Origin: Hypsibius dujardini | Lineage: Eukaryota > Tardigrada > Eutardigrada > Parachela > Hypsibiidae | DNA: 37,826 bases | Direction: 5' to 3' | Assembly (NCBI GenBank): GCA_001579985.1 | Contig: LRSR01012307.1 | Coordinates: forward strand, 1-37,826 | Shown: piece after piece, positions 11,031 through 21,207 of the stretch | How the letters are laid out: every line of letters starts with the position of its first letter | Position numbering within the stretch: the first letter of the stretch is position 1 | The notes under the pieces: model-generated | What the model was told of the DNA's origin: nothing | What the model saw: only the letters and a program-made list of their open reading frames with translations | Database searches by the model: none | Position numbers and translations under genes: made by a program

Positions 11031-11919
11031 CATTTTCGACATTAATGTGAGCAAACACGGCCTGTGGTGAGGAGCAACCCTTTAAATTGATGCTCAGTAT
11101 CGGAATCTTCCAACAATAGAGTTTCCATGGCTGATGGGATCCGGAACTGATTTGGTATTCAAAAGTGCAGTCGGTCAGTGTTACCGTTTTCTATTCATGG
11201 GTGCCCAATGACGAGAACGCCCAGTAATGCAGATGCGCAGGTCTCATTCTCCGTGATGGCAAAGTATGTGTACTTCAAATGTAGTCCGGTCACATTAGGC
11301 ACAATATCATTCGGGCAAGACGAGAATTTACGGAGAATGTACGTGTGAGGAACTTTTCCTGAGAATCAAGCTTAAGTGGCAAAATATCTGTGGCAAATAA
11401 GGTAATTAATCCGAACGTCACAGGGTTCCAAAGGTCCCCGCTCCCTCCGTCCCTCCCCGGTCCTTCGGGCAATCTCACTCAATCAGTTTATCTTTTAAGC
11501 TACATGTTCCCTCTTTGCCTCTTTGTGATCTCGTGCATTTAAAAGGGCTGAAAGTTCCCTCCCGCCATTTTGACATTCTAGCCCACCAGTTTGCCCAATT
11601 GTAAATACGCCACTGTTCCTGATCGTAGTTAATAGCAATTATGTAGTTGATATCGGGTAGAAGAAGGACGCGCTTCCAATGTCGACAGACTTTGCAACAG
11701 AAGATTCCATGGGAAGTGAAATACATTAGAATAGTCCTAACCACTCTTGTGTTTTTGTGGATCAAGGATTGAGAAGTCCTTCATGTGATAAAATCCAATT
11801 GCGACTTGACTGACATTGGAAGAGATACAAATTCTTGGATCTTTAATTCATTGTTATGGGGAAGTGATAATAAGTTTTTTACACTTACAATTTAATTAAC
11901 AATCTTGTCGAACAATGAG
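11031..11919. other. Spacer upstream of ATP synthase f; no assignable gene
   Basis: The first coding exon of ATP synthase f, with its start codon, should lie here or further left, but I cannot identify it. From about 11,420 to 11,620 the minus strand has a GC-rich, transposon-end-like stretch (CAGTGGCGTATTTACAATTG), which may be mobile-element debris. A 96-codon minus-strand frame there has no recognisable domain. Confidence 0.3.
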
Positions 11920-13750
11920 TTCTCGATAACTTTCGTATCTCGATAAACTACTTCCACGGCCCGTACAATCTGGCCCGCTTCTACGGAAAGCGTGAACGAC
12001 TTTTCAGCATTGTGGGCATTGCTCGATTGTTGATTGGCTGGATTTGGTTGCCGATTCATATTAGCATAGTCAGCTGGGCTTGATTGATGTATTAACTCGA
12101 TTTGATTGCCTGTTAAATTTAGCGTTTTCGGCTGCGCTTGATTGATATATTGCCTTCATTTTATAGGCTTTTTTAATTATTATTCAGCGGACACGCCAAT
12201 CCGACAGGTGAAGATTGGGGAGGTTCCGGCATGGCTGTCACGACGTAGCATCAATCCCATGGCCATGTCGAGAGCGGTTAGTCAAGGTTAGTAGACTTTC
12301 AAAAGCGAGAAAGGGGAATGATGGTTTGAAATGCAAGTTTAATCTCATCAATCAATCAATATATAGAAGTATTGGTATGCACAAATTGATTGTTTACTTT
12401 GACACAGTTCTTCACATTTTTTTCATTTATTGATGGAGATATTAGACAAAAAATGTTGTTTTATTTTATGGTACTTGAACACTTAATATTAATATCGTTT
12501 AACACAAATGTAAACGTTGTTTAAATCCAAAACCGACCATTTAAGCTATATTTTATTTTATAACTAATATAGGACAAAATGCAAATGTATATTTTAATAG
12601 TGCTTGATAAAAAATCTATATAAAAGTTAATCAACTGTTTTGAATGTATGAAAGAAAGGAGAATTATTTGTTTTATAGAAATATTTTCTTACCAGCAATT
12701 AAATCTACTAAACACTTTATTCGACAATTTTAGTAATAGTAGTGTTATGCTATTTTGAGTGTTACTGAGTGACTAGGAAAAAGTATTATCGCCAAATTTG
12801 TAAAAGCTTCTGTTTTTCTGAATTTCTGAATTGGCCAGACAAATTTCCTCTCGAACTAATTGCCGTTCTCATCAATAATTTAATACATTAGAGCATCTTG
12901 CCCCAGATCACTCCGACTATTCCATTTTACTGTTTATTTTCACCTTTTTTCATACTGTTTTTTCGTGTGTTGAATTAGTTATTTGTTTACGTTTCTGTTT
13001 ACAATGCCATTTTTCTACGCCTTCAATTATTTAGATTATTTAATTTAAGTTTTGCAATACGAGTACAAGGAAAACTCTAACTTAATTTAATTTAATAAAT
13101 TTTATTCGACTAATTTACGGATTAACCTCTGAAAGTATATTCTTTAATTCAATTTAATTTTCGCAATATAAGTATAACGGAATAGATTGTTTTATTTTAT
13201 TTACTTCAGTTCAGTTCAGTTCAGCTAATTTACTTGTTTAATTTCAATTCTGAAAGTATTTCATATTTTTTAATTTCCTTTTATTTTTACATTCTAAAGC
13301 TAGCGACAAAAATGGTTATTTATACTTATTTTAATTAAACTAATTAAATAAATTAGTTTAATTTGAAGCCTGAAAGTGTATTTTTAAATTTGATTAAATT
13401 AAATCGAATTATCTGCTTCGGTGTGGTTATTCTTTATGATTTAATTTGACAGTTGGAACGAGTCAAAGTGCAGAAGAAGAAAAATGGTTTCCTCGCCGGT
13501 TTATCTATTATCATATCTTTTTTTGTTCCTTGAAGGGTACTGGCATTGGTTCCACGCGTACGTGGCAGTACGTTACGGGACCGCCGCTCCGTATGTGCAA
13601 TTTGCGGTCGGATTATCTGCCTTGTTCTACTGCATCAACTACAAGACTATTCGTCTACATAGCCAAGCTAAATACCACTGTTCAACCAATCAAGCGACGA
13701 TTTTCCCTTTGCTTCTCTGCTCTTGTAATGTTTTGCCGTGTTTAGCATGA
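11920..13750 (+). CDS. ATPsynF: Mitochondrial ATP synthase subunit f, three 3' exons
   Basis: Subunit f is a small inner-membrane subunit of the F1Fo ATP synthase stator. Exons: about 11,920-11,991 (YFHGPYNLARFYGK, donor GTGAAC, phase 1), 12,188-12,286 (DTPIRQVKIGEVPAWLSRRS, acceptor TTCAG, donor GTTAGT) and 13,536-13,750 (GYWHWFHAYVAVRYGTAAPY, a hydrophobic span, then LHSQAKYH). The phases join without a break, and the order HGPY-FYGK / VKxGE-AWL / GYWxWxxKY-span-KYH is the animal family layout. Start of the first listed exon is uncertain and the initiating ATG is not seen. The frame continues 23 codons past the usual KYH end (TGT where a stop is expected), so the protein may be extended or the copy decaying. 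The last intron holds the AT minisatellite. The gene converges on gene B. Confidence 0.75.
13040..13420. repeat. AT-rich minisatellite-like repeat in the ATP synthase f intron
   Basis: Same unit as at 840-1230, in the same intron position of the paralogue, so it predates the duplication. It includes a short perfect (TTCAG)n run near 13,205. Confidence 0.6.
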
Positions 13751-14189
13751 GGGAAAGCCCTGTTTATGCGCCTACTACTCTCTTTGCAATTGGAAAGAAG
13801 CAACCAACCTTTGGCGGCAGTTTTCGTTTTGTCTTGATCCGTCGCGGTTTCATTTATAGACGCTGTTCATTTCGTAATCGTATCTGGCGTGACACGTGTG
13901 CAATCACTTTCGGGAAGACGATTTTGAATCCGGGGATGATAAAAACTAAAATTACGGAGCGTAATCACTTGCTCGGTTAGCTAAAAATTAATTGCCAATG
14001 AATTTAAATTCAATTTTTCAGTGACTATTTTAGTCGAAAATGACCCACTTATTAATTTCTCAATTAAATTAAATCTGTAATAAGTGTCAGTTCCGGTTAA
14101 GATTTAGGACCGACAAAACGATCAAACAAACACAAAGAAGTCCGCGACGGAAGTTTGTCCAACAAATCGGGGAAAAACTACGAAAGATG
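13751..14189. other. Convergent spacer between ATP synthase f and gene B
   Basis: Aligns throughout with 1629-2032, the spacer between the partial ATP synthase f copy and gene A, which confirms a joint duplication. A weak open frame in it (GTCTTGATC ... CGTAATCG) is shared but not conserved as protein. Confidence 0.5.
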
Positions 14190-16779
14190 TTATGAAGTGC
14201 AGAATGAATTTCCGTCAGGGCAGACACATTTCTTGTTATTTTCCGGGAGAGGCAGATAGATGAAAGGACATCCTTCGTTGGAAACAGCGCATGCATTGCT
14301 CACTAAAAGGTAAATGTAACTAGGCTGTGGATCGAGGTATAAATTGAATTGTTTTAATTGAACGTACATTTGGGGCACTCTTCTGGCAGAAAAATAATTC
14401 CATATAAGTATCCACTTCGTCCGGATGGAAGGGAATGTTGCTTCATTGTCGATCCACTTTTGGAGATACTATTCACGATGTCACTGCAACAGAACACGGA
14501 TTAAGGAAAGATCATTTCAGGATTCGCTAGCAATATTGAATTACTTTGAGAAGAACGTGCAGTAAGCGCGTTCTCCCGACAATGAGATGCCTAAAGAGTT
14601 TCTCCCCGCGCTCGCTTGAGCGGAGACAATTCCTTTTGCCTCCTCCATTCAGCGAAATGCATTCGATATTTCCAGTATCTGCAGAAAATGATCGAACCAA
14701 TATTTAGCAAACATTTTGTTTCGGCACATTCGATTAGTTCACATTGTGATTATATTTCGGATTATATTTCGGATCATATAATATATTTATTTATATATAT
14801 ATATTTCGGATCATTGTGGCGGATTATATTTCGATTTAACTCGGACGAAGAGTTAGGAAGTGTCACCGTCAATTATGACGGCCGGACATTTCATCAGTCG
14901 GTTGTTGTCAGTTACATTGACAGATCCGGACATAAACGTGTCCAAAGAGACGGTTAAGTGCAGGACAAACACCAACGGACCTTTGGCTGTAAATGAGTTC
15001 GTGCTTTGACAATCACGTCAGCTTACTGTGATCTGCCCAGTAAAGTTCGTTTGCTTCGTAATCCAAAGCCAGAGAATTCGTGCAGACTCCAGTGACCCAG
15101 ACTTGGCGGTTACTTCCATCCATGGAGGCAGTCTCGATTGTTGTGTGAGAGTGTGACCAGTAGATTGAACTGCAAATGTATAAAAAAGATTGGGCTGGCG
15201 GCAATATATTCTTTATTTTAAATCGTTCTTCGGACAGGCAACAATAAATTTACGGCAAAATTTTCATCGGTTCCTGTTTCTGTAGATTACAATAACGAGA
15301 CAATCGAGCTGTGATTCCAGAACTACAATGCATCTCTTGACGGCGCTGCTGTTTTTTCATTACTTCTGTAATCACTTGATGGGGAAAGGCTGCCTTTTAG
15401 TTTTATATTGTAATTTATGAACTTGAAATCATGTAACTGCTCCAACATGTTAATATTTAAAGCTTGCCTCCTCACCCGGCGGGGGGGGGGGAAGCAAATA
15501 TTTTTTTTGCGACCCCTTCCAGCAGGCTTGCCTTCTCTCCCGGCCGACCTCGATCCGCTCTTAAGTCTTTTCTTTGTTTTGGACGGTACCGAAAAAATGT
15601 CGACGGTACCGAAATTTGTTTTTGTCACAAGAGGTGATTGGTTGGAAGATAATTTTTAACGCGGCAACTTCTCCATGTGTAGCATTTTGAATGAGAAAAA
15701 TTCGAAAAGCAAACACGATATTATTTGTTACACTCTTGGGGCCACTGCATGATTGCTTTTTGTTTTCGAATGTTGTTCACATCAGCAAGATTACTGCGAG
15801 TGAACTTCAACTTCTTGGGGTGAAATTCAAATTTCCTCGAGATCCAGATTTTAAGTGAATACCGGTGGAGGTTGAATACTGTATGTCTGACAAATATCCA
15901 CAGGACCATAAACTTTAAAGGACTCGATTCGCCGTTATATTCTCCCGACTTCAACGTACAGTTTTATGCCCTAAGGTGTAAACATCGCCCTCGCATGCAC
16001 GGCAAATTTGGACCCGTGTGTGACTCGATGGGGGGCGGGGCTTAGCTGTCCCCTGCATCGGGAGAATACTGTACCTATTGACGCACTATAAATCACTATC
16101 CTTGGCTGCAAAGGCAAAGAGTGTATGACAACGGCTAGTACCATGCGCAAGATATTTTGATAAACGCTCAGAAAATAATCAACAGTTTTACTGCATTTAT
16201 TACCGCACAACTTAAAAAGCGGGTACTTACTTGAAGGTCAATCGCTTCCTTAAGTTACCCGCGGAAAGGATGCACGGCAAGCGCTGATTGTGAGTTGATT
16301 TCCGTATGTGAAATGATAGTTTTGTGTCCAGCCTCCAGGTGACTCATCGTTGCTACAAGAATGGCACTGCCTTGAACCCAAAACATGTTTCCGGACACAA
16401 AGTCTACGGCCAATCCATAATATATGTCAGCTAGAAATGCAAATCAAGGCTATAATCAGCATCGCTCTCCAGGAAACACCAATAATGACAGTATTCCGCA
16501 TGACGTTGTTCACTTTTCAAGACGACCAGAACACAATCCACTGCAACGGCAAGATTGTATTCTCCAGAAATATTTGTAAGCTGTTTCGTGTCGCCGCGGT
16601 CTTCCGTGGGCAATTTCCAAATTGAGGGACCCAGCGCAAAAACGAGAAATCCTTCTGTATTGTGCGGGTTTGTTGTAGTCCGTCGTTCTGAAAACAGGTG
16701 GCCAAAATAAACACTGCAGCCGAGGAACAATCTTTCTGCGGCATACTTTCTTTCGGATGAAACCCTGGTTGTACTCACT
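14190..16779 (-). pseudogene. Gene B scaffold: YWTD propeller and EGF, frameshifted
   Basis: Exons in transcription order: a lectin-exon remnant ending at 16,779 (MLLKCSFRDELES before GTGAGTAC), 16,687-16,514, 16,431-16,259, 15,169-15,027, 14,678-14,545, 14,483-14,368 and 14,302-14,190. Recognisable motifs are GFLVFALG, NLAVAVDC, GLAVDFVSGNMF, SLALDYEANELYWADH, TGNIECISLNGG, PEECPK and the EGF. Lesions relative to paralogues: a 24-codon in-frame deletion removes the IYWT strand of the first full blade; A5 instead of A4 at 16,380-16,384 shifts frame; one extra base near 14,634-14,637 shifts frame again; and the third EGF cysteine is Tyr (FIYLPL). Defensin head exon 17,496-17,739 can splice in phase to 16,687. 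Homopolymer indels could partly be sequencing error. Confidence 0.75.
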
Positions 16780-16849
16780 TTCAAGCTCATCTCGAAAAGA
16801 GCATTTCAGTAACATTTCAGAAAAATTCGTTAAGCAAAATAAGGAATTA

Positions 16850-17400
16850 CGTAAAAAATACAGAATACGACGCAGATATTAGTAAAACAATCAAATTTTG
16901 CAGTTCTGGAAAATTAACTGAAACTAATTGTGAAAAGTTTTATTTAAATGTAAAAATTCGTTAAATTGGTGTTCTGACGCACTAATTAATTTATTTCCCA
17001 AATGCAGTAATAACAAGTAGAAAGTCGTAATACATATTTCAACAGGAAGGCTCTACTAGCGTCACCGCATCAAAATCAGAAACATGAAATCCCAGTATGA
17101 AATCATGAATTAAAATATTTCACAAAAATAATTATCTGTTGTTTTGCATATATCGGAATGAAAATTTTATCAAATATACCACTTGTGAGGCTCGCATTGT
17201 GTTTTGTTTATTGTACGTTATTGTTTTGCAATACCCGTTCTAAATGTTTGTTGATAATTAAGTAAGACTTGTATTTATTTTTTAATTTTACTATTTACCT
17301 AGATGAAGAGATTTTTTAAATCAGTATATCAAATTAAAAAATTAATTAAAATTTTTTAGATAGCATCACATTTCACGCTTTTTAGACCGTGTCACATGGG
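16850..17400. repeat. Dispersed repeat R1, copy 2
   Basis: Matches the other R1 copies through the CACTAGCGTCACCGC and GCTCGCATTGTGTTTTGT landmarks. Like the copy at 25,640 it continues past CAGTATA into a tail ending GTGTCACATGGGC, which the copies at 7420 and 30,385 lack. It lies between the defensin exon and the propeller exons of gene B. Confidence 0.8.
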
Positions 17401-17495
17401 CACACTAGTAATAAAAATTATTCATCCAGCAGTTTCGATAAAAAAAACAATTGTATGTTTACGAGGTTTATTTGAAGATGCCTCCGTTTATTTAC

Positions 17496-17739
17496 CTGTT
17501 GCGCCTGGGCATCCGTCGCAGTAGCAGACTCTCATGTTAAACGTCCTAAAGGGTCCGCACTTTCCGCCACTCCGACTCTCATCTTTACAGGACTGGCTGC
17601 ATGCTGGGTCGTCGTCGTCCTCACATTGCCCAGCATAGCTTTCGCTGATACAGAGATTGTCCTTGCCCCGGCTTAGCCCTAAGAACAACGTAATTAGCAG
17701 AATTAGGCTTACACCAATCGGTGATCTGAAGAGTTCCAT
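17496..17739 (-). CDS. Gene B head exon: drosomycin-type defensin with signal peptide
   Basis: An exon of 244 nt, 81 residues, beginning MELFRSPIGVSLILLI, with a signal peptide ending near LSRG. The mature part has eight cysteines spaced C-8-C-7-C-3-C-9-C-10-C-1-C-2-C, with GGKCG before loop 5 and CYCDGC at the end. This is the CSalphabeta fold with the CxxxC/CxC signature; all loops but one have the lengths of drosomycin, and the 10-residue loop is longer than its 5. Such peptides are secreted antifungal or antimicrobial effectors. The exon ends ACAG then GTAAAT. Read through, it gives a stop two codons later (free peptide); spliced at this phase-1 donor, it joins the propeller at 16,687 in frame (fusion). 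Both may occur. No disruption is seen, unlike the scaffold downstream. Confidence 0.82.
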
Positions 17740-17994
17740 CGGCGAGACTGTTTAATCATCAAAATTGATGGCACAAAAGCGAATAAAATATAATAACTAC
17801 AATTGGACGAGGTGTCATATACTTTGACTTTCATATAGTAGACGGCAATGGAAGCTCCGACGGCAGGTTGGTTGCAATGTGCTTCAGGCAGAATACACAG
17901 CTGCGATCGGTCTAGGAACAATGGTTTTTAATTGCTATGTATCAGAGAAGCTAATTCTGGTCTTGGCACAAATTCCTGTGCATGGCTTTTACCC
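17740..17994 (-). promoter_or_regulatory. Upstream region of the defensin exon
   Basis: The minus strand has a TATA-like TATATTTTATT at 17,792-17,782, about 45 bp before the ATG, with a possible initiator (CATCAATT) near 17,755. GGAGCTTCC at about 17,858-17,850 resembles a weak kappaB site, the binding motif of the NF-kB factors that drive insect antimicrobial peptides. The segment from about 17,785 to 17,994 recurs almost unchanged at 21,735-21,939 without the defensin exon. The functional assignment is inference from position and motif. Confidence 0.4.
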
Positions 17995-18195
17995 AACTAA
18001 CTTACTAACAAACTAACCCGTTTAGTTCAGCTGTCTCATTATTTAATTGATAATTAAGAATTTTAATCAAATGTATGCCGAAGAATTTCAATTCGAATTC
18101 TATTAACATTCTGGACAGTGAAAATAGCAAAACAAAGATAAAGAAATCTGCGACGGAAGTTTGTCCAACAAATCGGGAAGAAACTGCAAAAGATA

Positions 18196-20836
18196 TTATG
18201 AAATACAGGATGAATTACTGTCAGGGCAGACACATTTCTTTTTATTTCCCGGGAGAGGCAGACAGATTAAAGCACATCCTCCGTTGGAAACCGCGCATGC
18301 ATTACTCACTAAAAGGGAAATGTAACCATGATGTGAATTGAGATAGTACTTTTGAATTGTTTTAATTGAACACACATTTGGGCACTGTTCTGAGACAAAT
18401 GCAATTCCGTTCGAGTCTCCACTCCGTCCGGCTGGAAGGGAATGTTGCTTCTTTGTCGATCCACTTTTGGTGATACTATTCTTGGTGCCACTGCAAAAAA
18501 TAATTAAGGAAAGACAATTCCAGGATTCGCCAGTAATATTGAGTTTTTGCCAGTGCGTCCAGTAAACGCGTCCTCCCGACAATGAGATGGCAGAAGTAAA
18601 TTTTCCCTCCGATGCTTGAGCAGAGAAAATTCGTTTGCCTCCTTTATCTAACGAAATGCATTCGATATTTCCAGTATCTGCAGAAAATGATTGGACCAAT
18701 AATGAGCAGACATTTTATTCAATCAATTTGATGAGTTCATATTGTAGCGGGTTATATTTCGCTTTATTCTGACAGAGAGTGTGCAAGTGTAAACGTCAAC
18801 TATGACATATCATTAGTCCATTGTTTTCTGTTGCAATGACAGATGCGGACATAAACCTATCAAAAGAGACGGTAAAATGCAGGACAAACACCAACGGACA
18901 TCAGCTGTAGATGAGTTCATGTTTCTATAACCAAGTTAGCTTACTGTAGTCTGGCCAGTAAAGGTCGTTTGCTTCGTAATCCAAAGCCAGAGAAAAGGCC
19001 CTGACTCGAGTGATCCAGACTTGACGATTACTTCCATCCATGGAGGCAGTCTCGATTGTTGTTGCAGAGTGTGACCAGTAGATTGAACTGCAAATGTATA
19101 AAAATGATTGACATGGCGGCAATAAATTCTTTATGTTAAATCGTTCTTTGGGCGAGACAACAATACATTCATGGTAAACTCTTCATCGGTTCCTGTTTCT
19201 GTGGATTACAATAACGAGACGATTGAGTGGTGGTTCCAAAACTTCAATGATTCTCTTGACGGTACTGCTCTTTTTCATTTTAATAACATCGATCATTTTT
19301 GGCGCGGCAACTTTTGCACCTGTTTCATTTTAAATGGAAATCAATCGAAGAGCAAACACAATATTATTTTTGTGACATTCTTGGGGTCACTGCATGGTTG
19401 CTGTTTAATTTCGGATGTTGTGCATATCAGCAAGATTACTACAAATGAAGTTCAACTTATTGAGATGAGATTCAGCTTTCATTGAGATTCACATTTTAAG
19501 TGAATACCGTTCGATGTTGAATATGCCTGACACGGGATTGGTGCGCGCTTCGCCGCCAGAATGATTAAGTCTTACAATATCAATCGATAGCTGTGACTTC
19601 AACCTACCTATTCATACCAAAAGCTAATCCGGAGCTTGCGAAACAAGATCACAATTTGCATGATTCATACGCCCCTCCTCTTTCAACAACTGAACAACTG
19701 ATAATGCAAACCATGCCGTTGATTGGTCGATTGTTTTGTTTTGTTTTGCATATTTACCATTTCCTAATTTAAAACAATCGACCAATCAATTGCATGGTTT
19801 GAATTATCAGTTGTTTAGTTGTTTGAAGGAGGAGGGGCGTATGAATCATGCAAATTGTAATCTTGTTTCGCAAGCTCCGGATTAGCTTTTAATATGAATA
19901 GGTAGGTTAAAGTCACAGCTATCGACTGATATTGTAAGACTTGTTCACTCTGGCGGCGAAGCGCGCACCAACCCATTGTGACACTATACTATCAAAAGAC
20001 GAATGAACTTTAGAGGACTCGATTAGCCGTTGTATTCTCCCGACTTCAAGAGTAAGTTTTATGCCCTAGTGTGTGAACATTGCCTATGCATGCAACGTAT
20101 ATTTGGAGCGGTGTGTGACTCGGGGGGGGGGCGGGGTCTAGCTTTCTTTGAGTCGAGAGAATACTGTATTGACGCACTATAAATACCAGTCCTTGACTAC
20201 AAAAGCAATTGGTGCACGAAAACTGCTAAAATCATGAGCAAAACCTTTTGGTAAACGCGCAAAAAACTAATTAAATGTGTTACTGAATTTATTATCGCAC
20301 AACTTAAAAAATGGTTGCTTTGTTTAAGATCAATCGTTTCATTAACTTACCCGCGGTAAGGATGTACGGGAAGCGATGAATATAGGTTGATTCCTTCATG
20401 TGAAATGATAGTTTTGTGTCCAGCCTCTAGGTGACTCATCTTTGCTGCAAGAATGACGTTGTCCTGAACCCAAAACATGTTTCCGGACACAAAGTCCACG
20501 GCCAGTCCGTTACGTACTCCAGCTAGTAATGGAAACCGAGAGCATTATCATCATCGCGCTCCAGGAAATGCCACCAAATGACGCTATTTGTCATGACGTA
20601 TTTTACCTTCGGTGACGACGAGGTCGTTGTCTGAGCCATCATACTGAGAACGTCTAATTCCACCTATATTTCTACCTCCCCAAATTGCCAGTTGAGATCA
20701 TGGTTAACGCAATCCACTGCAACTGCCCAATTGATATCTCCGGAAATGTTTGAAAGTTCTCTCGCCTCGCCAACTTCTTTCTCAGGCAGTCTCCAAAGCG
20801 ACGGTTACTGCGCGAACATCAGAAATCCTCCACGGG
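18196..20836 (-). pseudogene. Gene C scaffold: YWTD propeller and EGF, heavily decayed
   Basis: Exons: 20,836-20,607 (5' end cut by rearrangement), 20,522-20,351, 19,087-18,945, 18,677 to about 18,545, 18,490-18,376 and 18,308-18,196. Motifs seen are GFLMFAQ, NWAVAVDCVNH, GLAVDFVSGNMFWV, SLALDYEANDLYWPD, TGNIECISLDKGG and LSGGRVYWTH. The EGF keeps all six cysteines (GGCALICLPLPG). Lesions: TAA at 20,807-20,805; a small insertion with TAG at 20,666-20,664; YWT changed to NWQ; loss of the GT donor at about 18,544, so the next intron reads through in frame; and a one-base deletion in a C run near 18,380. A 445-bp MITE sits in an intron. Only a lectin-exon tail remains as head (21,080-21,207). 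Confidence 0.75.
19534..19978. mobile_element. Foldback MITE with about 200-bp inverted arms
   Basis: The left arm begins near GGTGCGCGCTTCGCCGCCAG, and the right arm ends with its complement CTGGCGGCGAAGCGCGCACC. The arms pair over about 200 bp (19,538-19,737 with 19,771-19,971) around a loop of about 35 bp. TGACAC flanks both sides (19,528-19,533 and 19,979-19,984). Paralogous introns of genes B and D run through this point without the element, giving an empty site. It has no coding capacity, and the superfamily is not clear from the ends. Confidence 0.88.
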
Positions 20837-21207
20837 GGCCTTGGAAACAAGACCCTAGATTCCCGTCAGTGTCAAAATGTACAGCAAAGCCGATTTGTTT
20901 AATAAATTTTGAAAAAGAGAATTTTGCCCCTTTGCGCACCACTGGCCATACTATCAGTTATCTTGGTTTTGCCTTCAAAGACTCCTTACGAGCATCTGCC
21001 TGCTCGTACTTTCAAAACTCATTTTGGCCTAGTATTTGTCCATGTTAAGATATACAGAAGGCATAGTCCTAGTTCCTACCTGGAACAAATTTTGAAATTA
21101 GCGTCGATGTTACCGCAGCAACTGATTTCCATAAGCAGTCCCCATCCGGCTCTTTTGCGAGGCATAATAAGCCTCCATTTCGCACCCACAGCGAAGCACC
21201 AGCATAC
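20837..21207 (-). pseudogene. Gene C: lectin head-exon tail and adjoining intron
   Basis: This aligns with 8150-8530 and 31,100-31,480. The exon part, 21,207-21,080, encodes the last 42 residues of the lectin head (YAGASLWVRNGGLLCLAKEP, then CLWKSVAAVTSTLISKFVPG) and ends in a phase-1 donor (CCAG then GTAGGA). The exon is cut at 21,208, where unrelated duplicated sequence takes over, so signal peptide, Cys-rich region and most of the lectin are missing. The intron part is fused at 20,836 directly to the first propeller exon, whose acceptor is lost. Confidence 0.75.

Noticed and set aside
11475-11765. 96-codon Trp-rich minus-strand frame
   Set aside because: No known domain; overlaps a transposon-end-like GC-rich stretch.
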